Source: Allocoleopsis franciscana PCC 7113 (GTDB lineage: Bacteria; Cyanobacteriota; Cyanobacteriia; Cyanobacteriales; Coleofasciculaceae). Taken from it: DNA of 64,000 nt. A program made the position numbers and the translations under genes. Shown piece after piece: positions 26,357 to 34,255 of the stretch. The notes under the pieces are model-generated. The model had not been told where the DNA came from. It saw only the letters and a list, made by a program, of their open reading frames with translations, and did no database searches. Within the stretch, counting starts at the first letter, position 1. Every line of letters begins with the position of its first letter. The stretch covers positions 595,501-659,500 of the forward strand of contig NC_019738.1 of assembly GCF_000317515.1 (NCBI RefSeq). The letters are read 5' to 3'.

Positions 26357-28867
26357 TTAGAGAGCCTCTGTTGCATCAATAGAGTTAGATACAGCGGTAA
26401 AATTCAAACTAGAATCAAAATCATCTGATTCAACATAAGTTGGTATTGCTTTCAAATCAGATTCTCCCACCACAGCTAGCTGATATCTGTTTAACAACAT
26501 TCCTTGCAAACAGCTATTGATTCCAGTAACGGCTTGATTATAATCAGCAATCTTCTGCTCAATTTCATCCTGCAACTTGAGATTCAACTTAATTTTTTCC
26601 TCTGCTTCTTTTTCCAAAGTTTGCTCTAAATAAGCACGTGCCTTGGGATATTGCTGCAAGATTGCTTCTGCCTGCTCATCAGCCATTGGCAATAGTAGCG
26701 TTTTGAGAGTTTGGTTAATTGTTTGGCGGAAACTTCGCCGGAGTGTTTGATCGATCTTTGGCTCGAAATCTAACTTGAGTAACTGCCGAATCGCGGGTTC
26801 GGCTTCAATCATGCTTTCCGCATCATAACCTTGAGACGTTTGCTGCAAAGTTTGCCGAAATTGATAGATTGAAAATGTGCCTTCATCGTAAAAACGAGGG
26901 CTTTCTCGTACAAAGCGATCGCACTCTGTTCTTGCCGCACTCACCAAAGCGTCCGAAACCCGCTTCTCTACCCCCTTTAGCTTTTGCTCAATCCCGCCAT
27001 CATTCCCCAGTAATCGATAAAGTTGACTGTAATAATCTGCACGGCGCACTCGCTCAATTAAGTATTGAAAAAAGCTAGATACTACCTGTTGTGAAGATTT
27101 CACCAAAACATCTTCTAGCTCATTAGCTAGAGAATAAAGTGCTTCTACTAACACAGCAATTAGAGGTGCTGTGGCGTTGCGAGGATGGCTGCGAGTCGCA
27201 CGACTGTAAGCTTCTGCGACTGAAAACTTGTGCAGCAATTCATCGAGGCGTTGAATCATGTCGGTTTGCAGTTGCCGAAAATCTGCCTCAAATGTGGGGC
27301 AAGCGTTATTCACTGCCAGATTCATCTCCTCATCAATGTGGCGGCAAAACTCTTTTCCAACTTGCTGAAGTTCCTGATTGAGGTATTCCAATTCCTTTGC
27401 TTTCATTGCCTCAATTTCGCGAGGTTGGCTGTCCAAATTCCGGTAAACACTCAGGTAGTGCTTCTTCAATCCAATGCACAAGGGTTGTAAATCATCAGCC
27501 AAATTCGCAAATAATTGAGGGCGCTTTTCTTCCATGAGATAGCGTGTGATTGCCGAACGAAACTCTTCAATGCCACTGTCTTGAATGAGCTGTTCAATTA
27601 GAGGCGTTCCTTGTTCCGTCAGAATGCGTACATAGTTTTCATTCGGTGTTTCATAACTATTGACGGAAATTCGGAAGCGACTAGGAGACAGCTTGCCAGA
27701 GTTGGCACAGTAGCGAAGAAACTCATTGACAAATTGTGGAGTATCTTCCCCTCCAACTGTGCCTTTGACACTGTCAGCAAAGATGGAATCTAAACCAAAG
27801 CGAAATTCATTGGGAACCGCTTCGCTAACGTCTCCAGTGGTTCCTTTAATCTGACTTCCATAAAAGCCAAGTAATCCGCTGGTTTTATAAACCCTGTCAG
27901 CAGGCGTATCTCGAAACTGGGTGCTAATTAAAGAATCCAATCGTTGCCGCAGTTGGCTGTTGTACCAGGTTTCATCAACGCGATTGAAAATATAAAAGAC
28001 ACGATCGCGGATTCCTGGATTCCCCCGCATCTTCTCGATTAGTTCCGTTTCTTCCGTCGTCATATCGCCAGCAGACGCGGGTTTGAGTACGCATACCACT
28101 GCCGAAGTCTCCGGTGCTTCAATTTTCCGATACGTCAGTTCCGCATCTCTCTGCACTGGCGCATCAATCCCCGGTGTATCAATCAGGACGTTGCCATCTT
28201 GCAATAGGGGATGATGGCAGTAATACTCAATTCGCTTCAGAACCGCACTATTACTACCGCGACGAGCATATCCAGCCGCTTCTAGGAGATTTGAGAAGTG
28301 GAACTGCTCCATGGAGTAGGTGGCATTGTTCAGGGTGTTGATGCGATCGCGATTCTCGATAAACCCTCCCAGCAACAAATCTAGCGCCTTTGCCTGCTTT
28401 GCCCTCTCTGACTTACTCTCTCCGCCTTCCTGCTGGAGAACCAGAACACATCCCTGGCGTAGTAAATCAATCGCTTCCGGTTGATTGATATTAGCCGCCG
28501 CTAATCCCAATCGCTGACACAACGCCACCACCTGTTCCCGAATCTCCGCTTCGCTCAAAAACGTCAGCACTACTCGTTCTCGATCCGGTTCGGCATGGGC
28601 GATGTAACATTCCGTTCCCGTCGCATGTCCCTCCGCACTGTAGAGCAATTCTCGTTCTAGCAGCGCATTAATCAGCATCGATTTCCCTGCACTAAACGCA
28701 CCGGCAAAGACAATCTCGAAGGTGGGTGCGATCGCCTTTCGCAAAGAAGCCTGAACCGCCGTCACATCCTCTGGCAACGCTCGTAGAGATGGCTCTTGAT
28801 GCAATAGCTCTAATAAACGTTCTACCTGTTCTTGCAGATTCTGGCACTGAGGGAGTATTGGCGTCAT
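26357..28867 (-). CDS. Bacterial dynamin-like GTPase
   Basis: 836 aa. The GTPase domain is N-terminal (about 45-350): G1 AGAFSAGKSMLINALL, G2 region TGTECYI, G3 DTPGIDAP and G4 NRVD. Long helical segments follow (about 440-790) with coiled-coil character, as expected for the neck and stalk of bacterial dynamin-like proteins. No strong transmembrane pair is visible, so membrane contact would be through a paddle or a partner. Relatives remodel membranes or protect them under stress or phage attack, and cyanobacterial examples include Nostoc BDLP. It is a single gene with short repeats on both sides. Confidence 0.9.
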   Translation of the reverse strand: MTPILPQCQNLQEQVERLLELLHQEPSLRALPEDVTAVQASLRKAIAPTFEIVFAGAFSAGKSMLINALLERELLYSAEGHATGTECYIAHAEPDRERVVLTFLSEAEIREQVVALCQRLGLAAANINQPEAIDLLRQGCVLVLQQEGGESKSERAKQAKALDLLLGGFIENRDRINTLNNATYSMEQFHFSNLLEAAGYARRGSNSAVLKRIEYYCHHPLLQDGNVLIDTPGIDAPVQRDAELTYRKIEAPETSAVVCVLKPASAGDMTTEETELIEKMRGNPGIRDRVFYIFNRVDETWYNSQLRQRLDSLISTQFRDTPADRVYKTSGLLGFYGSQIKGTTGDVSEAVPNEFRFGLDSIFADSVKGTVGGEDTPQFVNEFLRYCANSGKLSPSRFRISVNSYETPNENYVRILTEQGTPLIEQLIQDSGIEEFRSAITRYLMEEKRPQLFANLADDLQPLCIGLKKHYLSVYRNLDSQPREIEAMKAKELEYLNQELQQVGKEFCRHIDEEMNLAVNNACPTFEADFRQLQTDMIQRLDELLHKFSVAEAYSRATRSHPRNATAPLIAVLVEALYSLANELEDVLVKSSQQVVSSFFQYLIERVRRADYYSQLYRLLGNDGGIEQKLKGVEKRVSDALVSAARTECDRFVRESPRFYDEGTFSIYQFRQTLQQTSQGYDAESMIEAEPAIRQLLKLDFEPKIDQTLRRSFRQTINQTLKTLLLPMADEQAEAILQQYPKARAYLEQTLEKEAEEKIKLNLKLQDEIEQKIADYNQAVTGINSCLQGMLLNRYQLAVVGESDLKAIPTYVESDDFDSSLNFTAVSNSIDATEAL

Positions 28868-28980
28868 GGTAGTAGATATCTCAAATCAATGAGTCTTTAG
28901 GCTGATCTTAGTGTTGTCATTATGTGAGGAACACCGTAGAATCCACAAAATCTAAGTCCTGTACTCAACAGGTTCTACCA

Positions 28981-29085
28981 CAGGACTTACGCATTTTCTG
29001 GGTTAATACACCATCTTCCTAGGGGCTAAGGCATTGCCTTAGCCTCTATCTGTAGCGGATAGGGTAGCCAGTTGCATAAGTCCTG
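28981..29085. mobile_element. MITE-like element with AGGACTTACGCA ends
   Basis: CAGGACTTACGCA (28981-28993) and TGCATAAGTCCTG (29073-29085) are inverted repeats with one mismatch. The interior has a small palindrome (CTAAGGCATTGCCTTAG, 29026-29042). A third copy of the end sequence, TAAGTCCTGTACT, sits just to the left at about 28952. AGGACTTACGCA ends are frequent in cyanobacterial genomes. No coding capacity. Confidence 0.65.
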
Positions 29086-29144
29086 TACCAAACAACGTCA
29101 AACTTTCTATCCAAAAATCAGTCTACTGAATGTACTAAAAATTA

Positions 29145-30470
29145 TTAATGCAGTTGTCGCGATCCACTGCTCACGGCATTGCGGAGCAAAATCAGAAGCA
29201 TTCCTATACCTGTAAACACTAACGCCAAAATGTGACTTTCCCGAGAGGCGAAGGCAACGAGAACTAAGTTGGAGATTAGCGCTAAAGCCGGAATCAGATA
29301 AGGAACCTGAAAGCCATCGGTTCGGGGTTCTCGGCGTTTAATCACCAGCAGTGAAAGGTTGACCAGACAGAACATTGCAAGAATCAAGGTTGCGGTTGTT
29401 CCAGCTAGGAATTGAAGTGTACCTGAAAGCGCGAGAAAGATAGCGATCGGCAGAATGATCAGCAGCGTTCGATAGGGAGTTGCTCGCCGTGGATGTAATT
29501 TTCCTAACCAAGCTGGAAGCAGCCCTTCTCTGGACATCCCAAAGAGCAGTCGCGATGCTGTGACAAAATTCAGCAAAGCCGTATTTAGAACGGCGAACAG
29601 GGCGATGAGTGAAAAGACGACGGCTGGAAAATTTGGCTGCGATCGCCGAACCACATCGAGAAGAGGAGCGTTCGAGGCGGAGAGCGCTGCCGGACTTAGT
29701 ACGTTAGTGGCAAGCCAAGACACGAGAACATAAACGACACCTGCAATTCCCAGGGCAAACAGGATGGCTCTTGGAACATTGCGCTCGGGATTTTTCACTT
29801 CCTCCGCAACATTCACGATATCCTCAAAGCCAATGAAGGCGTAGAAGGCGAGTGCCGCTCCCTGCATGATCGCCGTCCAACCGATTGCTAGCGTGTTGGG
29901 TATGGGGCTTGTAACAGGATTACCCGTGCCTGCTCCGCCCCCGATTATAAAAAGAGCCGAAACTAGGATAACGATGACCAGACCTGAAACTTCGAGAGCG
30001 GTGCAAAAAATATTCAGGGCTGAGGACTCCTGCATTCCCCTAAAATTGACAAATGCAAGACCAGAAAAGAGAGCGAGGATAATCAACCAAGCTGGAATGC
30101 CTGGAGCAAAAGCGTTCAGATAGCCTGCAAACGCTTTTGAAAGAGTCGCCATCGAAACAAGGCAGGTACAAAACATCAACCAGCCTACAAGGATTGAGAG
30201 CCAATCCTTGCGAAACGCTCTGTGGATGAAAGTGGCGACTCCTCCGCTTTGCGGAACTCGACTGCCGAGTTCGGCATAACTTAAAGCTGTAAGTGCCGCA
30301 ACAGTCATTGCTGTCAGGAAAGAAACCCAAACCAAAGAGCCGGAAAGTCCCGCAATTTTTCCGATCACTGCATAAATTCCGGCACCGAGAATATCACCAA
30401 CCCCGTAAATCACCAGCGTAGGCAATCCAAACACTCGCTTCAGTGAATCCGCTTCCGCATTCGGTTCCAT
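29145..30470 (-). CDS. APC-family amino acid permease
   Basis: 441 aa with about 12 membrane helices. Family marks: the N-terminal GLPTLVIYGVGDILGAGIYAVIG (the GxGxxxGxGI loop of APC transporters), ALSYAELGSRVPQSGG, FYAFIGFEDIVNVAEEVKNPERNVPRAI and FGMSREGLLPAWLGKLHPRRATPYRTLL. Likely imports amino acids or polyamines across the cytoplasmic membrane; the substrate cannot be told from sequence. The gene stands alone, with the repeat at 28981-29085 downstream. The upstream region (30471-30789) shows no gene. Confidence 0.9.
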   Translation of the reverse strand: MEPNAEADSLKRVFGLPTLVIYGVGDILGAGIYAVIGKIAGLSGSLVWVSFLTAMTVAALTALSYAELGSRVPQSGGVATFIHRAFRKDWLSILVGWLMFCTCLVSMATLSKAFAGYLNAFAPGIPAWLIILALFSGLAFVNFRGMQESSALNIFCTALEVSGLVIVILVSALFIIGGGAGTGNPVTSPIPNTLAIGWTAIMQGAALAFYAFIGFEDIVNVAEEVKNPERNVPRAILFALGIAGVVYVLVSWLATNVLSPAALSASNAPLLDVVRRSQPNFPAVVFSLIALFAVLNTALLNFVTASRLLFGMSREGLLPAWLGKLHPRRATPYRTLLIILPIAIFLALSGTLQFLAGTTATLILAMFCLVNLSLLVIKRREPRTDGFQVPYLIPALALISNLVLVAFASRESHILALVFTGIGMLLILLRNAVSSGSRQLH

Positions 30471-30789
30471 AGCATTTCTCTTGTCCTTCTATTCTCCCAA
30501 TCGTGTCATCTTTCTGCTCATCAGTATAGGGGGTGGAAGCGTGATCGCACTTGCGCGGATTCGCACTCAGACCAAATATGCGATCGCGCCTGCCTGTAAT
30601 CAAGTAATGGCTGAGGATGAGATATGCGTTAGCTAAAAATTCAGTTAATTTCCCAGGATTTATAGACAACCAATTTTCGTAAATCTCCTCACCAAGCTCA
30701 CTCTGAAGTAATTGTAAAAGCTCAAGAGAATAGAAGCTTTTAAAAGCTTTACTCTGGGGAACGATGATGAAAAAGTCCGTTGTTGTGAT
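30471..30789. other. Intergenic stretch at the left edge of the accessory patch
   Basis: About 320 bases with no credible gene. HIP1-like GCGATCGC sequences are present. It holds the promoter of the APC permease and the downstream end of the small gene at 30790. A leftward frame here (to 30669) overlaps the permease start and looks spurious. Confidence 0.4.
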
Positions 30790-31149
30790 CTACTGCTGGT
30801 GGTGTTTTGCAGAAGTTAAAACTGACAATCTTTGCTCGAAGATGGCATCAAGGCGGGAAAACGCTTCTTCTGTATATCGCTGAGATTCCTGAATAATGCT
30901 TTTCCAAAGGGCATTGAGAGCTTGCAGATTTGGGCAGAAGCGTATCAAGGTACTACAAGCCGCAATCCACTGTTCAAGTTTACGGTAACTGATAAAGTAG
31001 CCACCGAGTCCCTGAATATGCACCCAGAGGACGTTATGCCATTTTGCCCAGTTCAGAATGCGTTCTTGCTGGATTTTCAGGTGTTTGGCGATTTGCCGGA
31101 GGGTGATTACAAAAGTTTTAGGGTTGATGCGATGACGTAGCTGTTGCAT
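30790..31149 (-). CDS. Hypothetical small basic protein
   Basis: 119 aa beginning MQQLRHRINPKTFVITLRQI. It is rich in Lys, Arg, His, Gln and aromatic residues, with predicted helices throughout; RQIAKHLKIQQERILNWAKWHN resembles a helix-turn-helix or MerR-like excisionase arrangement, and GGYFISYRKLEQWIAACS fits the wing and next helix. No clear ribosome-binding site was found, so the start is uncertain. A plasmid- or island-type accessory protein is likely given its neighbours; I do not recognise the family. Confidence 0.5.
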   Translation of the reverse strand: MQQLRHRINPKTFVITLRQIAKHLKIQQERILNWAKWHNVLWVHIQGLGGYFISYRKLEQWIAACSTLIRFCPNLQALNALWKSIIQESQRYTEEAFSRLDAIFEQRLSVLTSAKHHQQ

Positions 31150-31282
31150 GACTTTTAGGAAAGAAGAACCCTTCTCCAGGCTTCGTGAGCAACACCAGAG
31201 GGAGCTAGAGTATTTTTACTGCCCCTGGTGTTGGGGACTATAGAGAGCTTTGGCTGTAGCTAACTGAGTCGATTTGCCAGAA

Positions 31283-31501
31283 TTAACTCAGCACCTGGGT
31301 TTGATGCTCCTCTTCTTTGTCATTGGGAAGGTCAAAGATAATCTCAAACTGAGCGTTTGGGATGAACCGATGCAACAGTCGTTTGTGGTCGTGGGCGTCT
31401 TGGCGGTTGCGGAAACGGGCAACGATGATGGTTCGTGCGTTTGGCAAAAGACGCGCAATTGCCCAAGGGCGATCATTAGGATTGCTTAAAAGTTTTACCA
31501 T
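31283..31501 (-). CDS. Hypothetical small protein (72 aa)
   Basis: Starts at ATG 31501 with a good GGAG ribosome-binding site about 10 nt upstream. The sequence contains RPWAIARLLPNARTIIVARFRNRQDAHDHKRLL, a beta-alpha-beta pattern, followed by FEIIFDLPNDKEEE. This looks like a small ferredoxin-like or RRM-like fold made of one unit; I know of no named family. It is divergent from the RHH gene, and a G/C-rich hairpin (CCCCTGGTGTTGGGG) at about 31222-31236 lies downstream. Confidence 0.55.
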   Translation of the reverse strand: MVKLLSNPNDRPWAIARLLPNARTIIVARFRNRQDAHDHKRLLHRFIPNAQFEIIFDLPNDKEEEHQTQVLS

Positions 31502-31584
31502 TAGTAGAGTCTCCTTGTATTAGGGAGCCAAAGCCAGCGTCTGCTTTAGGAAGGTAGGGCGCTGGCTTTAACTGTTTTTTATTG

Positions 31585-31639
31585 TAGCAAAATAGCAATA
31601 AAGCACAATAGCAATATAAAACTAAAAAATTTATAGCAA
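31585..31639. promoter_or_regulatory. TAGCAA direct repeats upstream of the RHH gene (candidate operator/iterons)
   Basis: TAGCAA occurs at 31585, 31593, 31609 and 31634, in direct orientation, with start-to-start steps of 8, 16 and 25 bases (near multiples of 8). The stretch is AT-rich and lies between two divergent small genes, the right one encoding a ribbon-helix-helix protein. RHH dimers commonly bind short direct repeats in their own promoter, so an autoregulatory operator is the simplest reading; iterons of an integrated replicon are the alternative. Confidence 0.55.
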
Positions 31640-31676
31640 TGAGAAAATGGAAGCGAGCCTTTATGAGCTGTAGTCT

Positions 31677-31862
31677 GTGTCGGAAGCTGAGAACCCAGTA
31701 TTTGTTAGAGGGCGCGTTCCCGAATCCGTGAGAGCACGATTTAAGGCAACGTGTGCCTTAGAGGGACGCGATATGAGCGATGTGTTGAAGGAACTGATTG
31801 AGAAGTGGTTGGAAGAACACGAAAACCCCTCACCCGGTGGTAAGAAGGGTAAGGGGGATTAA
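31677..31862 (+). CDS. Small ribbon-helix-helix (CopG/ParG-like) DNA-binding protein
   Basis: 61 aa from GTG 31677. The core VFVRGRVPESVRARFKATCALEGRDMSDVLKELIEKWLEEH has the strand-helix-helix pattern of RHH proteins: a short basic strand, then two amphipathic helices. The C-terminus is Gly/Lys-rich and flexible. RHH proteins of this kind regulate plasmid partition or antitoxin genes; no toxin gene is adjacent on this strand. The TAGCAA repeats just upstream are its likely operator. It converges with the radical-SAM gene, 22 bases away. Confidence 0.75.
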   Translation: MSEAENPVFVRGRVPESVRARFKATCALEGRDMSDVLKELIEKWLEEHENPSPGGKKGKGD

Positions 31863-31884
31863 AGGCGATCGCGACAAAGAAGCC

Positions 31885-32910
31885 TTAGCGAATGGAAGCA
31901 GTAGTTCTCTTTGAGTTTTTACGAGTAGCCTGAGTAGCCTTAGCTTTAGTCTGTGTGGCTGTCAGGTAGTCCCACTTTTCTACTGTTGGGGTATATAACC
32001 ATTTGTCTAACTTAGCTTCATCCACATATCCTCTTAGTTCAGGATCGGGCCAAATATGAAGCCGCTCCAAACATCCTATGTCTTTTGCTGCGGCTTCAAT
32101 ATCCTCCCACTGTCTTTTAAACGTTTCTGCCCAGGATTGTTTGCTCATAATGGAACTGGTAAATTCTAATCCTGCTGCTAGCATCCGTTTTCCATTAGTT
32201 CCACGAGCATTGATGGGTTCCCAAAAGATTACCTCTGGATTAATACGCATTAATTTCTCCAGATACCTTTTGAAGTGATCTAAAGTCATGGTAGGAGGTG
32301 TAGGAGCCATAGCAACATACAACCGACACCCAGCTTGATGCCCTTCCTGCAAAGCTTTATAGCGTTCAGTCGGCGGAGGTGATTGAGGTTCAATTTTGCG
32401 GCTGAGGTCATCATCTAGGTATGGCAGACTCATGCCAACAATTACGTTGTCACACTTGAGAACATCAATATCATTTACCCACAATAGACCACGAGTTAGA
32501 ATTCTGACTCTTTTGTTATATTTCAAGAGAACCTGAACAGCGCTACGGGTCACAGTTGCTGTCTGTTTGTTTTGGTACGGATCTGTGCCAGAACAGAGTA
32601 AAACTACTCCTCTACCTGCATCTGTTTCACGCCAAGATTTCTTACGACTTAAAACTTTTTCTAGTTTCTCAGGAATATCTTCACGAACAAAGAGATATTG
32701 TCCCCAATCCATCTGAGGATTGCTTACTCCTTTTTCCCGTAACTGTGCTTGTTTTGTGCGAATTGCTGGAGTTGAAGGTACATAACAGAAAGTACAACCA
32801 TGTAGGCAGCCTGATGCTACATTAACCACATAGTCACATAAACCTTTTTTATTAAGAGCGCTCTCTTGGAGAGGATTAACAATTTTTTCGGTGCCTTTTA
32901 TAATGGTCAT
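31885..32910 (-). CDS. Radical SAM protein of the SPL-like group, paired with TcmP
   Basis: 341 aa. The iron-sulfur motif GCLHGCTFCYVPSTPA (CxxxCxxC) lies at about residues 35-42 of the N-terminus; further features are VLLCSGTDPYQNKQTATVTR, RILTRGLLWVNDIDVL and MAPTPPTM, giving the TIM-barrel order of SPL-like (COG1533) radical SAM enzymes. The C-terminus is Lys/Thr-rich and flexible. The substrate is unknown. It is divergent from a TcmP gene, the family named as partner of three-Cys-motif proteins. Together with its AT-rich surroundings this suggests a horizontally acquired two-gene module. Confidence 0.85.
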   Translation of the reverse strand: MTIIKGTEKIVNPLQESALNKKGLCDYVVNVASGCLHGCTFCYVPSTPAIRTKQAQLREKGVSNPQMDWGQYLFVREDIPEKLEKVLSRKKSWRETDAGRGVVLLCSGTDPYQNKQTATVTRSAVQVLLKYNKRVRILTRGLLWVNDIDVLKCDNVIVGMSLPYLDDDLSRKIEPQSPPPTERYKALQEGHQAGCRLYVAMAPTPPTMTLDHFKRYLEKLMRINPEVIFWEPINARGTNGKRMLAAGLEFTSSIMSKQSWAETFKRQWEDIEAAAKDIGCLERLHIWPDPELRGYVDEAKLDKWLYTPTVEKWDYLTATQTKAKATQATRKNSKRTTASIR

Positions 32911-33056
32911 GTGTAGATTGATTTTGCTTTCTAAGCTAACTAGTTAAATATTAAGCGCGAAAAATAATTATATCATTTATCCTTAAGAACATAGATTGAT
33001 TTTAGATAAGAATATACTCTTGTTAACTTTATATTTCATTTTGATGAAAGAGGAAA
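32911..33056. promoter_or_regulatory. AT-rich divergent promoter region of the radical-SAM/TcmP pair
   Basis: 146 bases, strongly AT-rich, between two divergent starts. It must hold both promoters. AAGAGGAAAATG directly precedes the TcmP start (GAGG as ribosome-binding site). Confidence 0.5.
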
Positions 33057-33929
33057 ATGATTCAACAATCCTTTGGTGGTGATTGGACGGAAGAAAAGTT
33101 AAATCGAGTTCGGAAATATTTGGTTGCTTACTCAACAATTATGAGTAAATATAAATTCCGCTATGCGTACATCGATGCTTTTGCTGGTACGGGATATAGA
33201 GAGCTTAAGGAAGATGACGAGGCAAGTACATTGATGCTACCTGAACTTGTAGATCAAGAATCAAAAAAACTATTTGATGGCTCTGCACGCATTGCACTTC
33301 AGACAAAACCGAGATTTACTAAATATATTTTTATTGAAAAAGATGAGAGTAAGATTGCTGAGCTCAATAAACTTAAAGCCGAGTTTACTACTCTAGCTGA
33401 TGACATCACTATAATTCAGTCAGATGCAAATATGTACATAAACGAATTATGTGCCAAAAATTGGAAAACTAATCGTGCTGTACTTTTCTTAGATCCTTTT
33501 GGAATGCAAGTACCCTGGTCAACAATTACCTCAATTGCCAGAACTGAAGCTATTGACCTATGGTATCTATTTCCAATTGGTATAGCAGTTAATAGATTAC
33601 TCAAAAAAGATGGCAACATAAAACCTTCAATCAGAAGAAGGTTGGATGAAGTTTTTGGTACACCAGAGTGGTATGAAACTTTTTATTCCATCAGAACAGA
33701 GAAAGACTTATTTGGAAATTATTCATTCCCTGAGAAAACAGCTAATTTTCAAGTAATTGCAAACTATTTTGTTGAACGTTTAAAGTCAGTGTTTGAAGGT
33801 GTTGCAGAAAACCCTCTTTTGCTAGTTAATTCGCAAAATAGTCCTTTGTACTTACTTTGCTTTGCTTCAGCTAATAAAAAAGGTGCTCCAACAGCAATCA
33901 AGATTGCACAACATATCTTGAAAAAGTGA
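33057..33929 (+). CDS. tcmP: Three-Cys-motif partner protein TcmP
   Basis: 290 aa from ATG 33057, preceded by AGAGG. The start FGGDWTEEKLNRVRKYLVAY, the glycine motif YIDAFAGTGYRE (a methyltransferase-like nucleotide loop), FIEKDESKIAELN, and FLDPFGMQVPWSTI are the hallmarks of TcmP (recalled family name, TIGR04474). The overall shape, AFAGTG then an acidic residue at the end of strand 2 (IEKDE) and DPFG in place of a DPPY-like motif, suggests a methyltransferase fold with changed catalysis. Family members sit beside a Cys-motif radical-SAM-like protein in islands. Biological function unknown. The gene is more AT-rich than its surroundings. Confidence 0.88.
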   Translation: MIQQSFGGDWTEEKLNRVRKYLVAYSTIMSKYKFRYAYIDAFAGTGYRELKEDDEASTLMLPELVDQESKKLFDGSARIALQTKPRFTKYIFIEKDESKIAELNKLKAEFTTLADDITIIQSDANMYINELCAKNWKTNRAVLFLDPFGMQVPWSTITSIARTEAIDLWYLFPIGIAVNRLLKKDGNIKPSIRRRLDEVFGTPEWYETFYSIRTEKDLFGNYSFPEKTANFQVIANYFVERLKSVFEGVAENPLLLVNSQNSPLYLLCFASANKKGAPTAIKIAQHILKK

Positions 33930-34255
33930 AGAATAAAGATGTTACTTGGTGTGAGATACTGTGACTCTTTCAGATAAAGAGTAAAATTACTTACGCACTT
34001 GAGAATGACTAATATGCGATCGCCCCTATATTCATAGACTAGCCCTATGCTGCATATCGGATAATTTCAACTTCCGCGCCCTTACTGACAGCCATCTCAG
34101 CCCTTTCGAGAACTTGCTCAGTAATGGCATCACTCAAATAATACTCCCCGCAATTATCACAAACTTCGGCGGGAACTCGCTTAATAATCACAATACTCTC
34201 GTCCCGTTCTAGAGTCACAGTGACTAAACCAGGCTGCGTTTCTCCATGCTTACAA

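Noticed and set aside
30394-30669. 91-codon leftward frame upstream of the APC permease
   Set aside because: It overlaps the permease start in another frame and has no plausible protein features.
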